From an uncultured Prevotellaceae bacterium (GTDB lineage Bacteria > Bacteroidota > Bacteroidia > Bacteroidales > Bacteroidaceae), in NCBI GenBank assembly GCA_937891085.1, contig CALAEY010000053.1, positions 1-19,750 of the forward strand: a DNA stretch of 19,750 bases. Reading direction: 5' to 3'. A model generated the notes under the pieces. That model saw only the letters and a list, made by a program, of their open reading frames with translations. It made no database searches and was not told the DNA's origin. Every line of letters starts with the position of its first letter. Position 1 is the stretch's first letter. Below, in pieces: positions 1 to 9,441 of the stretch. Both the position numbers and the translations under genes were made by a program.

Positions 1-1149
1 GAAGAAGTATTAAAAACTAGAGAGCACTATCATGAGATTTATAAAAAGCTAATGAAACTCCTTCGTGCTTATTTGGCAAAGAAAGAGAAGGAGTATCTCC
101 GTGCTGTAGGCGCAGCACAACTAATTGCCCAGTATGAGAAAGACGGTATACTACCCAAGTTCTCAGATGACAAATACGGAAAGGCCAGAAAGAAAGACTT
201 AGTTGAAGCTATTCAAGGAATCTATTCTGTGCAGCCTAAGATTTTTCTGAAGTTGGCTACTGAGCAGCGCAAAACGATGGTGGGATTCTTGAATCTGCTT
301 CTGGATTCCAATGAGCGCAATAATGTGATTACCATCATTGAGGGAGTTGTTCGACTTACTCCGGAAGAAAGAGAAGAATTGGCAGCCACTTTACGTGCAA
401 CAACACTAAGTCGCATCAATTCTGCCATTAATTTGGTTAAGAATCGCCTCATTGTGATAGAGGGACTTAAGAAGTTGGTGTACGAAAATGAAGTATTTAC
501 TACTGAGCGCGACCATATCCAGAAGATAATAGAGGAGAATTACTGGCTGTTTGGCGAACAATTTAATCTTGTCACTGCTGATAAGCCATTCACAACAGCT
601 TTGATGGAATACACCTACCTGCTGGATGGTCAGGCAGAAAAGGGGAACTTCACCGCTGAAGATGCTCGTCGCAGACCAGACATCTTTATTTGTCGAGGGC
701 AGGCTTTGCCGTGTTATCAATACTCTTCTTTCCTTGAAGAGCAAATTATAGTGGAATTGAAGCGACCTTCTGTTGTGATAGGAACGACTCAACTGAGGCA
801 GATTGAAGACTATAGGAATATCATACTGACAGAGCCGCAGTTTAATTCTCAGGTCCGTAGCTGGAAGTTTATTGTGGTGGGCAAAGAAGTGGATGAATCT
901 GTGAAAAGCGAATATAAGTCGTTCGCAGATAAGAACAGACCGATGCTCGTTCACTATAGAGAAAACTTTGAAATATACGCAATGACTTGGGATGATTTAT
1001 TTACATCATTCCAGCATCGGGAGAATTTTATACTGGAGAAACTGAAGTTTGATAAGCAGGTGATTTATGATGAGGTTGCGTCCTATGCAAAATCACGTAA
1101 AGGATCAGATGCTCTGACTACTGACTTATTGAGTTTGGACACTAAATGA
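1..1149 (+). CDS. Shedu-family (DUF4263) anti-phage nuclease-like protein, 5' end outside window
   Basis: The reading frame is open from base 1, so the gene probably starts upstream; the first internal ATG is at 52. The visible 382 residues are a helical, charged N-terminal part followed by a C-terminal domain with the PD-(D/E)XK nuclease pattern: RPD (Asp codon at 679), then VELKRP (Glu at 754, Lys at 760), then a QxxxY-type element (Gln at 799, Tyr at 811). The NYWLFGE stretch just before it (about 540-560) is typical of DUF4263/Shedu proteins as I remember them. Shedu proteins are single-protein anti-phage systems acting as DNA nucleases, and larger members carry extra N-terminal sensor or ATPase domains; which kind this is lies outside the window. 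The stop codon overlaps the next start (ATGA), suggesting translational coupling. Nuclease assignment is fairly sure, defence role is family knowledge, and the missing N-terminus is unknown. Confidence 0.75.
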   Translation, partial: EEVLKTREHYHEIYKKLMKLLRAYLAKKEKEYLRAVGAAQLIAQYEKDGILPKFSDDKYGKARKKDLVEAIQGIYSVQPKIFLKLATEQRKTMVGFLNLLLDSNERNNVITIIEGVVRLTPEEREELAATLRATTLSRINSAINLVKNRLIVIEGLKKLVYENEVFTTERDHIQKIIEENYWLFGEQFNLVTADKPFTTALMEYTYLLDGQAEKGNFTAEDARRRPDIFICRGQALPCYQYSSFLEEQIIVELKRPSVVIGTTQLRQIEDYRNIILTEPQFNSQVRSWKFIVVGKEVDESVKSEYKSFADKNRPMLVHYRENFEIYAMTWDDLFTSFQHRENFILEKLKFDKQVIYDEVASYAKSRKGSDALTTDLLSLDTK

Positions 1150-1241
1150 TAACTCAGGTGCAAGACACAATTGACTTATACGTCAAGGCCATAGACTTGG
1201 CGAAAGCGAAGGAGGGCTTGATATCTCATTACTCATTATGA
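1146..1241 (+). CDS. Small 31-residue ORF of unknown function between two overlapping genes
   Basis: An ATG at 1146 overlaps the Shedu-type gene stop (ATGA), and the ORF's own TGA at 1239-1241 overlaps the next ATG at 1238 (ATGA again). The product would be a 31-residue, mostly helical peptide rich in Lys, Ala, Asp and Leu. I recognise no family. The double ATGA arrangement is what a translationally coupled operon gene would show. Alternatively it is only a coupling device that carries ribosomes to the downstream gene, or the N-terminus of that gene separated by a frameshift: the downstream frame is itself open back to 1175. Confidence 0.35.
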   Translation: MITQVQDTIDLYVKAIDLAKAKEGLISHYSL

Positions 1242-2377
1242 TGATACGAGATATTCAGGAAGAAATATGTGAGGCTATCGAAGAACTGTATTTTGAGGCG
1301 GCACAGATTGACTATATAGCATTTATCTTATTGATTGGAAGGTTTGAGATGCAACCCGGCCTGAAGGTGCACTGTGGAACAGACTGCGTGTCAAACTATC
1401 AAATGGATATATATCACGATGAAACCCGTTCTCAATTCTATCTTGATTACCTCAGAAAGAACTACTCGAAAGAAGGTTTCTGCTATCAGGATGGGAACGC
1501 AGTCAACGATATTACCAAAGAATTGACTATTTATACACATCTATGGGATTCAGACTATTTTATGAAAGCCCTGTACCGATTTGCAGCAATTATTTCTGGT
1601 AAGGGATATTTGTGGAAAGATGTTTTACCGAAAAAAGAAGTACATAAACTTTTCAGTCAAAATGTGATAAAGCCATTAAAAGATAAAGGCTTAAAGGTTG
1701 GATCTATTTTGGAGAGCGTATATAAATCCAGTTTGCGTAATGCCTTTGCTCATTCTAGCGGTATACATCAAGATGGTGTGTTGAAGAATGTAGCTACTTA
1801 TGAGATAATGAATCCAAAAGATGTGGGTTTGGATGAGAATTCTATCGTATTGACAGCACGTAGCGGTAGAGCTGCTTTGAAGTATCGCCTAAGTGTTCTT
1901 GGTGTTTCTGTAGAGGATGAAAAGAAAGTTGATAGTATCTATCAGGCATTTTTGCGTCTGGCAGACAGAAAGAAAGACGTTACGGATGATGATATTTTGG
2001 TACTTGCTGGTGCCGATCGCAATGCTTCACATGCAGTGAAGTTAGACTATCTTCAGGTAACGACTGGCTTAGGTGTACGTAGTGTAGCAAGCATTGGTCT
2101 TGACATCTCTGGTCAGAAGTTTGAGGCAGCAGCATCAGGCAATGGTCCGGTAGATGCTGCTATCAAGGCATTGAAGAAAATTATCCTGAAGCAAATGACT
2201 CTGAAGGAATTCACTATCCAAGCTATCAGTAAGGGTAGTGATGACGTGGGCAAGGTACACATGCAGGTGGAGTATGACGGAAGCTTGTATTATGGCTTTG
2301 GCGCTAATACGGATATTGTCACTGCTTCTGTTGAAGCCTACATTGATTGTATTAACAAATTTAGAGTTAAAGAATAA
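1238..2377 (+). CDS. Chimeric ORF: unknown protein with HEPN-like Rx4H motif fused in frame to the C-terminal part of LeuA
   Basis: The ORF encodes 379 residues of two unrelated parts. Residues 1-167 resemble no family I can name; they are helical and end in SSLRNAFAHS, where R167-N168-...-H172 fits the R-(N/D/H)-x3-H active-site pattern of HEPN ribonucleases. From about residue 168 on, the protein is an ordinary LeuA: AFAHSSGIHQDG (169-180), then TARSGRAALKYRL, then the complete allosteric dimer domain with GNGPVDAAIKALKK and a C-terminal GANTDIV segment. The LeuA TIM barrel with its DTTLRDGEQ, HxHND and NGxGERAGN motifs is absent, so synthase activity cannot come from this gene. The start at 1238 (or 1241) overlaps the preceding stop. 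Either half may be non-functional. An assembly chimera is a serious alternative to a true fusion gene. Confidence 0.7.
   Translation: MMIRDIQEEICEAIEELYFEAAQIDYIAFILLIGRFEMQPGLKVHCGTDCVSNYQMDIYHDETRSQFYLDYLRKNYSKEGFCYQDGNAVNDITKELTIYTHLWDSDYFMKALYRFAAIISGKGYLWKDVLPKKEVHKLFSQNVIKPLKDKGLKVGSILESVYKSSLRNAFAHSSGIHQDGVLKNVATYEIMNPKDVGLDENSIVLTARSGRAALKYRLSVLGVSVEDEKKVDSIYQAFLRLADRKKDVTDDDILVLAGADRNASHAVKLDYLQVTTGLGVRSVASIGLDISGQKFEAAASGNGPVDAAIKALKKIILKQMTLKEFTIQAISKGSDDVGKVHMQVEYDGSLYYGFGANTDIVTASVEAYIDCINKFRVKE
1736..1762 (+). other. Fusion joint between accessory gene and leuA at a shared RNAFAHS coding segment
   Basis: Before base 1736 the translation is unlike LeuA; after 1756 it is canonical LeuA. 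The codons for RNAFAHS (1736-1756) fit both partners: the HEPN-like Rx4H motif on the left and, from my memory of Bacteroidales LeuA proteins, the GRNAFAHSSGIHQDG region on the right. The joint therefore lies within up to about 21 bases of possible shared sequence. No insertion sequence, tRNA gene, long direct repeat or integrase gene is visible around it. Confidence 0.65.
1739..2377 (+). pseudogene. leuA: leuA remnant (2-isopropylmalate synthase, C-terminal about 212 residues only)
   Basis: This is the surviving 3' part of the first gene of the leucine operon. It encodes the linker region beginning at NAFAHSSGIHQDG and the whole leucine-binding regulatory domain. A normal LeuA is about 500-520 residues, so roughly the first 290, the acetyl-CoA/2-ketoisovalerate condensing barrel, are missing. 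The remnant carries no frameshift or stop, which argues for a recent event or for an assembly artefact. It ends 7 bases before leuC, the expected operon position in Bacteroidales. Its former promoter and any leader or attenuator are also gone. Confidence 0.75.
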
Positions 2378-2384
2378 GATATAT

Positions 2385-3779
2385 ATGAATACACTGTTTG
2401 ACAAGATTTGGGATGCCCATATCGTTCAGAAAGTTGAAGATGGTCCCACCCAACTATACATTGATAGGCTTTATTGCCACGAAGTGACTTCTCCACAGGC
2501 TTTTGCAGGCATGCGTAGCAGAGGCTTGAAATGTTTCAGGCCTGATCAGATTTTCTGTATGCCTGACCACAATACGCCAACACATGATCAAGATAAGCCT
2601 ATCGAAGATCCTATTTCCAAAAATCAGGTGGATACATTGGCAAAGAATGCCGAGGATTTCGGATTAACTCACTTTGGTATGAATACGCCCAAGAATGGAA
2701 TTATACACGTGGTAGGTCCAGAGAGAGGATTGAGTCTGCCTGGAATGACCATAGTTTGTGGCGACTCTCATACTTCTACCCATGGAGCAATGGGCGCTGT
2801 TGCCTTTGGTATTGGAACCAGTGAAGTTGAGATGGTTTTGGCTTCACAGTGCATTTTGCAGCAGAAACCTAAATCCATGCGTATCAGTGTGAATGGAAAG
2901 CTTGGCAAGGGTGTGACTGCTAAAGACGTGGCCCTCTATCTGATGTCTAAAATCTCTACATCGGGTGCAACAGGTTATTTCATTGAATATGCAGGTGAGG
3001 TGGTGCGTGATATGAGTATGGAAGGTCGTTTGACGCTCTGCAACCTTTCTATTGAGATGGGTGCCCGTGGCGGTTTCATTGCCCCAGATGAGAAGACTTT
3101 TGCTTACGTGAGAGGTAGAGAATATGCTCCTAAGGGAGAAGAGTGGGAAAAGGCTGTAGCCTATTGGAAGACTTTGAAGAGTGGAGAAGATGCAGTTTTC
3201 GATAAAGAACTGAGTTTTGATGGCGCTGATATAGAGCCTATGGTTACTTATGGTACTAACCCAGGCATGGGTATGGGCATTACACAGAGTATTCCTACAA
3301 CAGAGGGTATGGGTGAAGCAGCGAAGGCATCCTTTACTAAGTCACTCAATTATATGGGATTCCAACCAGGAGAGAAACTCCTTGGTAAGAAAATAGATTA
3401 TGTGTTCTTGGGTGCTTGCACCAACGGACGTATTGAGGATTTCCGTGCTTTCGCCTCTTTGGTAAAAGGAAAAAAGAAAGCATCACATGTTATTGCTTGG
3501 TTAGTGCCTGGTTCTTGGATGGTAGATGCGCAGATCCGTGAAGAAGGTCTTGATAAGGTTTTAGTAGAGGCTGGTTTTGAGATTCGTCAGCCAGGGTGTT
3601 CTGCCTGCTTGGCTATGAACGACGATAAGATCCCGGCAGGTAAATATTCAGTTTCTACTAGCAATCGTAATTTTGAAGGCCGTCAAGGGCCAGGCTCCAG
3701 AACCATCCTTGCCAGTCCTTTGGTGGCTGCAGCAGCTGCTATTACGGGAGAAGTAACAGATCCACGAACTTTAATGTAA
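2385..3779 (+). CDS. leuC: 3-isopropylmalate dehydratase large subunit
   Basis: LeuC with LeuD isomerises 2-isopropylmalate to 3-isopropylmalate, the second step of leucine synthesis, using a 4Fe-4S cluster. The 464-residue product has the usual length. It begins MNTLFDKIWDAHIV, and shows DHNTPT, GDSHTSTHGAMGA and the cluster cysteines in GACTNGR and PGCSACLAMN. The frame stays open further upstream into the leuA remnant, but ATG 2385 gives the family N-terminus and follows the leuA stop by 7 bases. leuD follows after 7 bases, so the subunits are co-translated. Confidence 0.97.
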   Translation: MNTLFDKIWDAHIVQKVEDGPTQLYIDRLYCHEVTSPQAFAGMRSRGLKCFRPDQIFCMPDHNTPTHDQDKPIEDPISKNQVDTLAKNAEDFGLTHFGMNTPKNGIIHVVGPERGLSLPGMTIVCGDSHTSTHGAMGAVAFGIGTSEVEMVLASQCILQQKPKSMRISVNGKLGKGVTAKDVALYLMSKISTSGATGYFIEYAGEVVRDMSMEGRLTLCNLSIEMGARGGFIAPDEKTFAYVRGREYAPKGEEWEKAVAYWKTLKSGEDAVFDKELSFDGADIEPMVTYGTNPGMGMGITQSIPTTEGMGEAAKASFTKSLNYMGFQPGEKLLGKKIDYVFLGACTNGRIEDFRAFASLVKGKKKASHVIAWLVPGSWMVDAQIREEGLDKVLVEAGFEIRQPGCSACLAMNDDKIPAGKYSVSTSNRNFEGRQGPGSRTILASPLVAAAAAITGEVTDPRTLM

Positions 3780-3786
3780 CAGAAAA

Positions 3787-4380
3787 ATGAAACAGAAATT
3801 CAATATCATAAAGAGCACCTGCGTGCCCCTCCCATTGGAGAATGTAGATACTGACCAGATTATTCCTGCCCGTTTCTTGAAGGCAACAGACAAGAAAGGC
3901 TTTGGCGACAATCTGTTCCGTGATTGGAGATATGATAAGCAGGGCAATCCTATTAAGGACTTCGTCTTGAACGACCCTACTTATGGAGGAGTGGTGTTGG
4001 TAGCAGGAAAGAACTTTGGCAGTGGCAGTAGTCGTGAGCATGCAGCTTGGGCTATTGCTGGTTATGGTTTTCGCGTAGTAGTAAGTAGCTTCTTTGCAGA
4101 TATCCATAAGAACAATGAGTTGAATAATTTTGTGTTGCCTGTGGTGGTATCAGAGCCATTTCTGCAAGAATTGTTCGATTCCATCTTTGCAAATCCGAAG
4201 ATGGAAGTTGTAGTAGACTTGCCTAACCAGACCATTACCAATACTGCTACTGGAAAAAGCGAGTCTTTTGAAATCAATGCCTACAAGAAGCATTGTCTGA
4301 TGAACGGCTTAGACGATATAGATTTCCTTTTGGAGAACAAGGATAAGATTGAAGCTTGGGAGAAGAAGCATGGGTGTTAA
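3787..4380 (+). CDS. leuD: 3-isopropylmalate dehydratase small subunit
   Basis: This is the small subunit of the isopropylmalate isomerase and supplies the swivelling substrate-recognition domain. The 197-residue product has the family signatures NVDTDQIIPARFL near the N-terminus and the GKNFGSGSSREHAAWAI segment, which contacts substrate at the subunit interface. The length is normal for LeuD. It is 7 bases downstream of leuC, and its last 11 bases overlap the start of the next gene, whose purine-rich ribosome-binding stretch lies inside the leuD coding end. Confidence 0.97.
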   Translation: MKQKFNIIKSTCVPLPLENVDTDQIIPARFLKATDKKGFGDNLFRDWRYDKQGNPIKDFVLNDPTYGGVVLVAGKNFGSGSSREHAAWAIAGYGFRVVVSSFFADIHKNNELNNFVLPVVVSEPFLQELFDSIFANPKMEVVVDLPNQTITNTATGKSESFEINAYKKHCLMNGLDDIDFLLENKDKIEAWEKKHGC

Positions 4381-5947
4381 TCGGAAGATAGAAATCATGG
4401 ACACAACCCTTCGTGATGGAGAACAAACGAGGGGGGTATCTTTCGTGCCACATGAGAAACTCATGATAGCTCGCATGTTGCTGTCAGATCTGCAGGTAGA
4501 CCGCATTGAAGTAGCATCTGCACGTGTGTCTGAAGGTGAATTGGAAGCAGTGCGACTCATTTGTAATTGGGCGGCCCGTCATGACCTTTTGGAGCGCATA
4601 GAAGTGTTGGGCTTTGTTGATGGACATACTTCCATTGATTGGATTGCATCTGCTGGAGGAAAGGTTATCAATCTACTTTGTAAGGGGTCTGAAAAGCATT
4701 GTACCTACCAATTGAAGAAGACGGTAGATGAGCATCTTTCTGATATCCAATCAGTGATTACCTATGCTCATGAGAAAGATATGCAGGTTAATGTCTACTT
4801 AGAGGATTGGAGCAATGGTATTAAGGAATCTCCTGACTATGTCTATTATTTAATGGATGGTCTCCAAGGCCTGGGTATCGTTCGTTTCTTGTTGCCTGAC
4901 ACTTTAGGAGTGCTTAATCCGATGAGTACTCTGCATTATGTCCGTGAGATGGTGACACGTTATCCACAGGCACGTTTTGATTTCCATGCACACAATGACT
5001 ATGATCTTGGCGTGAGCAATTCTTTGGCTGCCGTGCAAGGAGGCTGTGGGGGATTGCACGTTACAGTTAATGGCTTGGGAGAACGTGCTGGTAATGCACC
5101 ATTAGCTAGTGTGCAAGCTGGACTTCGTGATCAGATGGAGGTAGAGACCAACATCGTGGAGAGCCAGCTTTATGGTGCCAGTTTGTTGGTTTCTTCCTAT
5201 TCTGGCATCGCGATTGCTCCTAATAAACCCATTGTGGGGGAGAGCGTGTTTACACAAGTGGCTGGCGTTCATGCCGATGGAGATAATAAGAAGAATCTCT
5301 ATTGCAATTCGTTGTTGCCAGAGCGATTTGGTCGTCGTCGTGAGTATGCTTTGGGTAAGAATAGCGGTAAGGCAAATATTCGCAAGAACTTAGAAGATCT
5401 TGGCTTGGACTTGGATGAAGCCACCATGCGTAAGGTTACCGATCGAATCATAGAATTAGGAGATAAGAAAGAAACAGTTTCGCAAGAAGATCTCCCATAC
5501 ATCGTGGCAGATGTCTTGAAACATAACATCGTGGGCGAGGAGAAGGTGAAGCTGAAGAGCTATATTGTCAATTTAGCATACGGCTTGAAACCTATGGCCA
5601 CGCTGAAAATTGAGATAAATGGACAGGAATATGAGGAAAGCAGTAGCGGTGATGGTCAGTACGATGCCTTCGTGCGTGCATTGCGCAATGTCTATAAGAA
5701 GACATTAGGCCGCAAGTTCCCTATGCTTACCAACTATGTAGTGAGTATTCCTCCTGGAGGCCGCACCGATGCTTTGGTGCAGACCATCATCTCTTGGAGT
5801 TTTAGTAATCGAGAATTCCGTACGCGCGGATTGGATGCCGATCAGACAGAAGCAGCTATCAAAGCTACTGTGAAGATGCTGAATATGATTGAGGATGAGT
5901 TCGTGAATGCAGATAATATGTACAACTCCAGTGAAGGAAAAGAATAG
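4370..5947 (+). CDS. Second alpha-isopropylmalate/citramalate synthase-family protein (LeuA2/CimA-like)
   Basis: This 525-residue condensing enzyme is complete. It shows DTTLRDGEQTRG at 11-22, the metal-binding HAHND at 206-210, NGLGERAGNAPLAS, and a C-terminal LeuA-type regulatory domain with SSSGDGQYDAFVRAL. I chose ATG 4370 (MGVNRKIEIMDTTLRDGE) because a GGGAGAAGAAG ribosome-binding stretch lies just upstream; a TTG at 4349 only adds seven poor residues. Bacteroidales leu operons carry such a second synthase between leuD and leuB. The substrate may be 2-ketoisovalerate (leucine) or pyruvate ((R)-citramalate, for isoleucine), and sequence reading alone does not settle it. Because the upstream leuA is truncated here, this is the only complete acyl-CoA:2-oxoacid condensing enzyme in the window. 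Operon membership suggests control together with leucine synthesis. Confidence 0.88.
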   Translation: MGVNRKIEIMDTTLRDGEQTRGVSFVPHEKLMIARMLLSDLQVDRIEVASARVSEGELEAVRLICNWAARHDLLERIEVLGFVDGHTSIDWIASAGGKVINLLCKGSEKHCTYQLKKTVDEHLSDIQSVITYAHEKDMQVNVYLEDWSNGIKESPDYVYYLMDGLQGLGIVRFLLPDTLGVLNPMSTLHYVREMVTRYPQARFDFHAHNDYDLGVSNSLAAVQGGCGGLHVTVNGLGERAGNAPLASVQAGLRDQMEVETNIVESQLYGASLLVSSYSGIAIAPNKPIVGESVFTQVAGVHADGDNKKNLYCNSLLPERFGRRREYALGKNSGKANIRKNLEDLGLDLDEATMRKVTDRIIELGDKKETVSQEDLPYIVADVLKHNIVGEEKVKLKSYIVNLAYGLKPMATLKIEINGQEYEESSSGDGQYDAFVRALRNVYKKTLGRKFPMLTNYVVSIPPGGRTDALVQTIISWSFSNREFRTRGLDADQTEAAIKATVKMLNMIEDEFVNADNMYNSSEGKE

Positions 5948-5988
5948 AGATAATCACGTAAATATTAAGAAATAAAAAACATATCATT

Positions 5989-7050
5989 ATGAACTTCAAA
6001 ATTGCAGTATTACCAGGTGATGGTATAGGGCCAGAGATTTCAAAGGTCGGTGTAGATGTGATGACGGCTGTATGCGAGAAGTTTGGCCATCAAGTAACTT
6101 ATGAATATGCCATTTGTGGTGCAGATGCCATCGACAAGGTTGGTGATCCTTTCCCTGAAGAGACCTTCCAGATTTGTCTGGATGCTGATGCTGTGTTGTT
6201 TTCAGCTGTTGGCGACCCAAAGTTTGACAATAACCCTACAGCCAAGGTACGTCCAGAACAGGGCTTGCTTGCCATGCGTAAGAAGCTGGGCCTCTTTGCC
6301 AACATCCGTCCCATGCAGACTTTCAAGAGCTTGCTTCACAAGTCGCCTCTGCGTCCAGAATTAGTTGGTGGTGCTGATTTCATCACTATCCGTGAGTTGA
6401 CAGGCGGCATGTATTTCGGTGAGAAATACCAAGACAATGATAAGGCTTACGATACTAATTACTATACCCGTCCTGAGATTGAGCGCATCATCAGGGTTGG
6501 TTACGACTATGCCCGTCTGCGCAATCATCATCTCACCATCGTGGATAAGGCCAATGTGCTGGCTTCCTCACGCCTTTGGCGTCAGATTGGTCAGGAGCTG
6601 GAGAAAGAGTATCCTGACGTGAAGACAGATTATATGTATGTGGACAATGCTTCCATGCGCATGATTCAGGAGCCTAAGTTCTTCGATGTGATTGTTACTG
6701 AAAATACTTTTGGCGACATCCTTACTGACGAGAGCTCTTGCATCAGTGGCTCCATGGGTCTGCTGCCTTCTGCTTCTACAGGTGAGAGTACACCGGTCTT
6801 TGAACCTGTTCATGGTTCTTGGCCACAAGCAAAGGGGCTGAATATTGCTAATCCATTGGCACAGGTGCTTTCAGACGCTATGTTGTTCGAATACTTTGGC
6901 TTGAAGGAAGAAGGTGCCTTGATTCGTCAGGCAGTAGATGCTTCTATCGATCAGAATGTGCGCACTCCTGATATTCAGGTAGAAGGCGGGGAGAAGTATG
7001 GCACGAAGGAAGTTGGTGCTTGGTTGGTAGACTATATCAAGAAAGCATAA
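5989..7050 (+). CDS. leuB: 3-isopropylmalate dehydrogenase
   Basis: LeuB oxidatively decarboxylates 3-isopropylmalate with NAD+ to 2-ketoisocaproate, the last dedicated leucine step before transamination. The 353-residue product begins with the expected PGDGIGPEI (9-17) and contains FANIRPM, the TIREL(T)GG(M)YFG signature, DKANVL, VTENTFGDILTDE, and a late PVHGSWPQAKG segment of the nucleotide-binding region. Length and order match the family. It sits 41 bases after the second synthase and is followed at once by a strong terminator, making it the last operon gene. Confidence 0.97.
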   Translation: MNFKIAVLPGDGIGPEISKVGVDVMTAVCEKFGHQVTYEYAICGADAIDKVGDPFPEETFQICLDADAVLFSAVGDPKFDNNPTAKVRPEQGLLAMRKKLGLFANIRPMQTFKSLLHKSPLRPELVGGADFITIRELTGGMYFGEKYQDNDKAYDTNYYTRPEIERIIRVGYDYARLRNHHLTIVDKANVLASSRLWRQIGQELEKEYPDVKTDYMYVDNASMRMIQEPKFFDVIVTENTFGDILTDESSCISGSMGLLPSASTGESTPVFEPVHGSWPQAKGLNIANPLAQVLSDAMLFEYFGLKEEGALIRQAVDASIDQNVRTPDIQVEGGEKYGTKEVGAWLVDYIKKA

Positions 7051-7071
7051 TTTTAGCAGATAGGTTCTAGG

Positions 7072-7098
7072 AAGGGGAATGTCACGCATTCCCCTTTC

Positions 7099-7100
<2 letters not shown>
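7072..7100 (+). terminator. Rho-independent terminator after leuB
   Basis: A perfect 10-base stem, AAGGGGAATG (7072-7081) with CATTCCCCTT (7087-7096), has a 5-base loop and a short T-rich tail on +. It stands 21 bases after the leuB stop and reaches the recQ stop codon at 7099, where transcription is convergent. It may act in both directions, but the minus-strand side has no good T tract. Confidence 0.85.
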
Positions 7101-8919
<1,819 letters not shown>

Positions 8920-8941
8920 TGGTTTTGTCGTTTGGTTAGTG

Positions 8942-8949
8942 CAAAGATA
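8942..8949 (-). promoter_or_regulatory. recQ promoter -7 box (TATCTTTG)
   Basis: Read on the minus strand, TATCTTTG matches the Bacteroidetes -7 consensus TAnnTTTG exactly and is 22 bases before the recQ ATG. No convincing -33 TTTG was found at about 20 bases further upstream. Confidence 0.55.
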
Positions 8950-8982
8950 GATAAATCTCAGAAAAGATCTGCATTCTGGGCA

Positions 8983-9387
8983 TTATTTATTCTTCTCATA
9001 GTATTCCAATCCGCGCTGCACGGTCTCAATGATGGCACGTGAGGATACGGTGGCTTCTGTTATCACATCCACTTTCTTGGCTTTTGCTTCCTTCACCGTC
9101 AGGCCGTTCCATACATGTAACAGCTTCTCCTTGACGGGTGCAAAATACTCACGCGTTTCACGATTGGTCATCGCCTCTACTTTCACGATCTTGTCCTTCA
9201 GTAAGTAGATCTTCACAGGCGTATCACGATTGTATCCACGAATGTCCTTTCCGAACGTCTTGGTGCAGATGATAAGTGTGTCACCAGCATGCTGGATAGG
9301 GGCAAACTTGGCAGGTACGTCTTGTGCCTGAAGAGTGATAGTTAGGCAGTATGCCAGGATGAATAGGAGTACGGTTAATCTTTTCAT
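8983..9387 (-). CDS. Exported FMN-binding-domain (FMN_bind-like) protein
   Basis: The 134-residue product has a signal peptide (KR, then a hydrophobic stretch to about residue 20, likely cleavage near LQAQ). The rest resembles the FMN_bind domain of NqrC/RnfG and small periplasmic electron-transfer proteins: FGKDIRGYNRDTPVKIYLLKD, then a -DxxT-x-A-T-x-S- element at 107-115 (DVITEATVS). In the family, a Thr in S/T-G-A-T carries FMN through a phosphoester bond; here the Gly is Glu111, so covalent flavin loading is uncertain. No Rnf, Nqr or ApbE gene is nearby. The gene has its own likely promoter overlapping the mnmA stop and lies 63 bases upstream of recQ. Its partner is unknown. Confidence 0.65.
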   Translation of the reverse strand: MKRLTVLLFILAYCLTITLQAQDVPAKFAPIQHAGDTLIICTKTFGKDIRGYNRDTPVKIYLLKDKIVKVEAMTNRETREYFAPVKEKLLHVWNGLTVKEAKAKKVDVITEATVSSRAIIETVQRGLEYYEKNK

Positions 9388-9410
9388 TATAAGTTGGGTT
9401 TAAAAATTTT

Positions 9411-9441
9411 CAAAGTTATGAGCATTCTTGAGCATCGGCAA
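9411..9441 (-). promoter_or_regulatory. Promoter of FMN-binding-domain gene, overlapping mnmA 3' end
   Basis: On the minus strand, TTG (9439-9441), a 20-base spacer and TAACTTTG (9411-9418) form a Bacteroidetes-type promoter. The TAA of the -7 box is also the mnmA stop codon. The gene start is 23 bases downstream. Confidence 0.6.

Noticed and set aside
406..954. A 182-codon minus-strand frame under the Shedu-type gene
   Set aside because: It is opposite the nuclease motifs and its product has no coherent pattern.
1600..1900. Transposon or integron boundary at the leuA joint
   Set aside because: No terminal inverted repeat, target-site duplication, attachment site or recombinase is visible; the joint is explained by shared codons.
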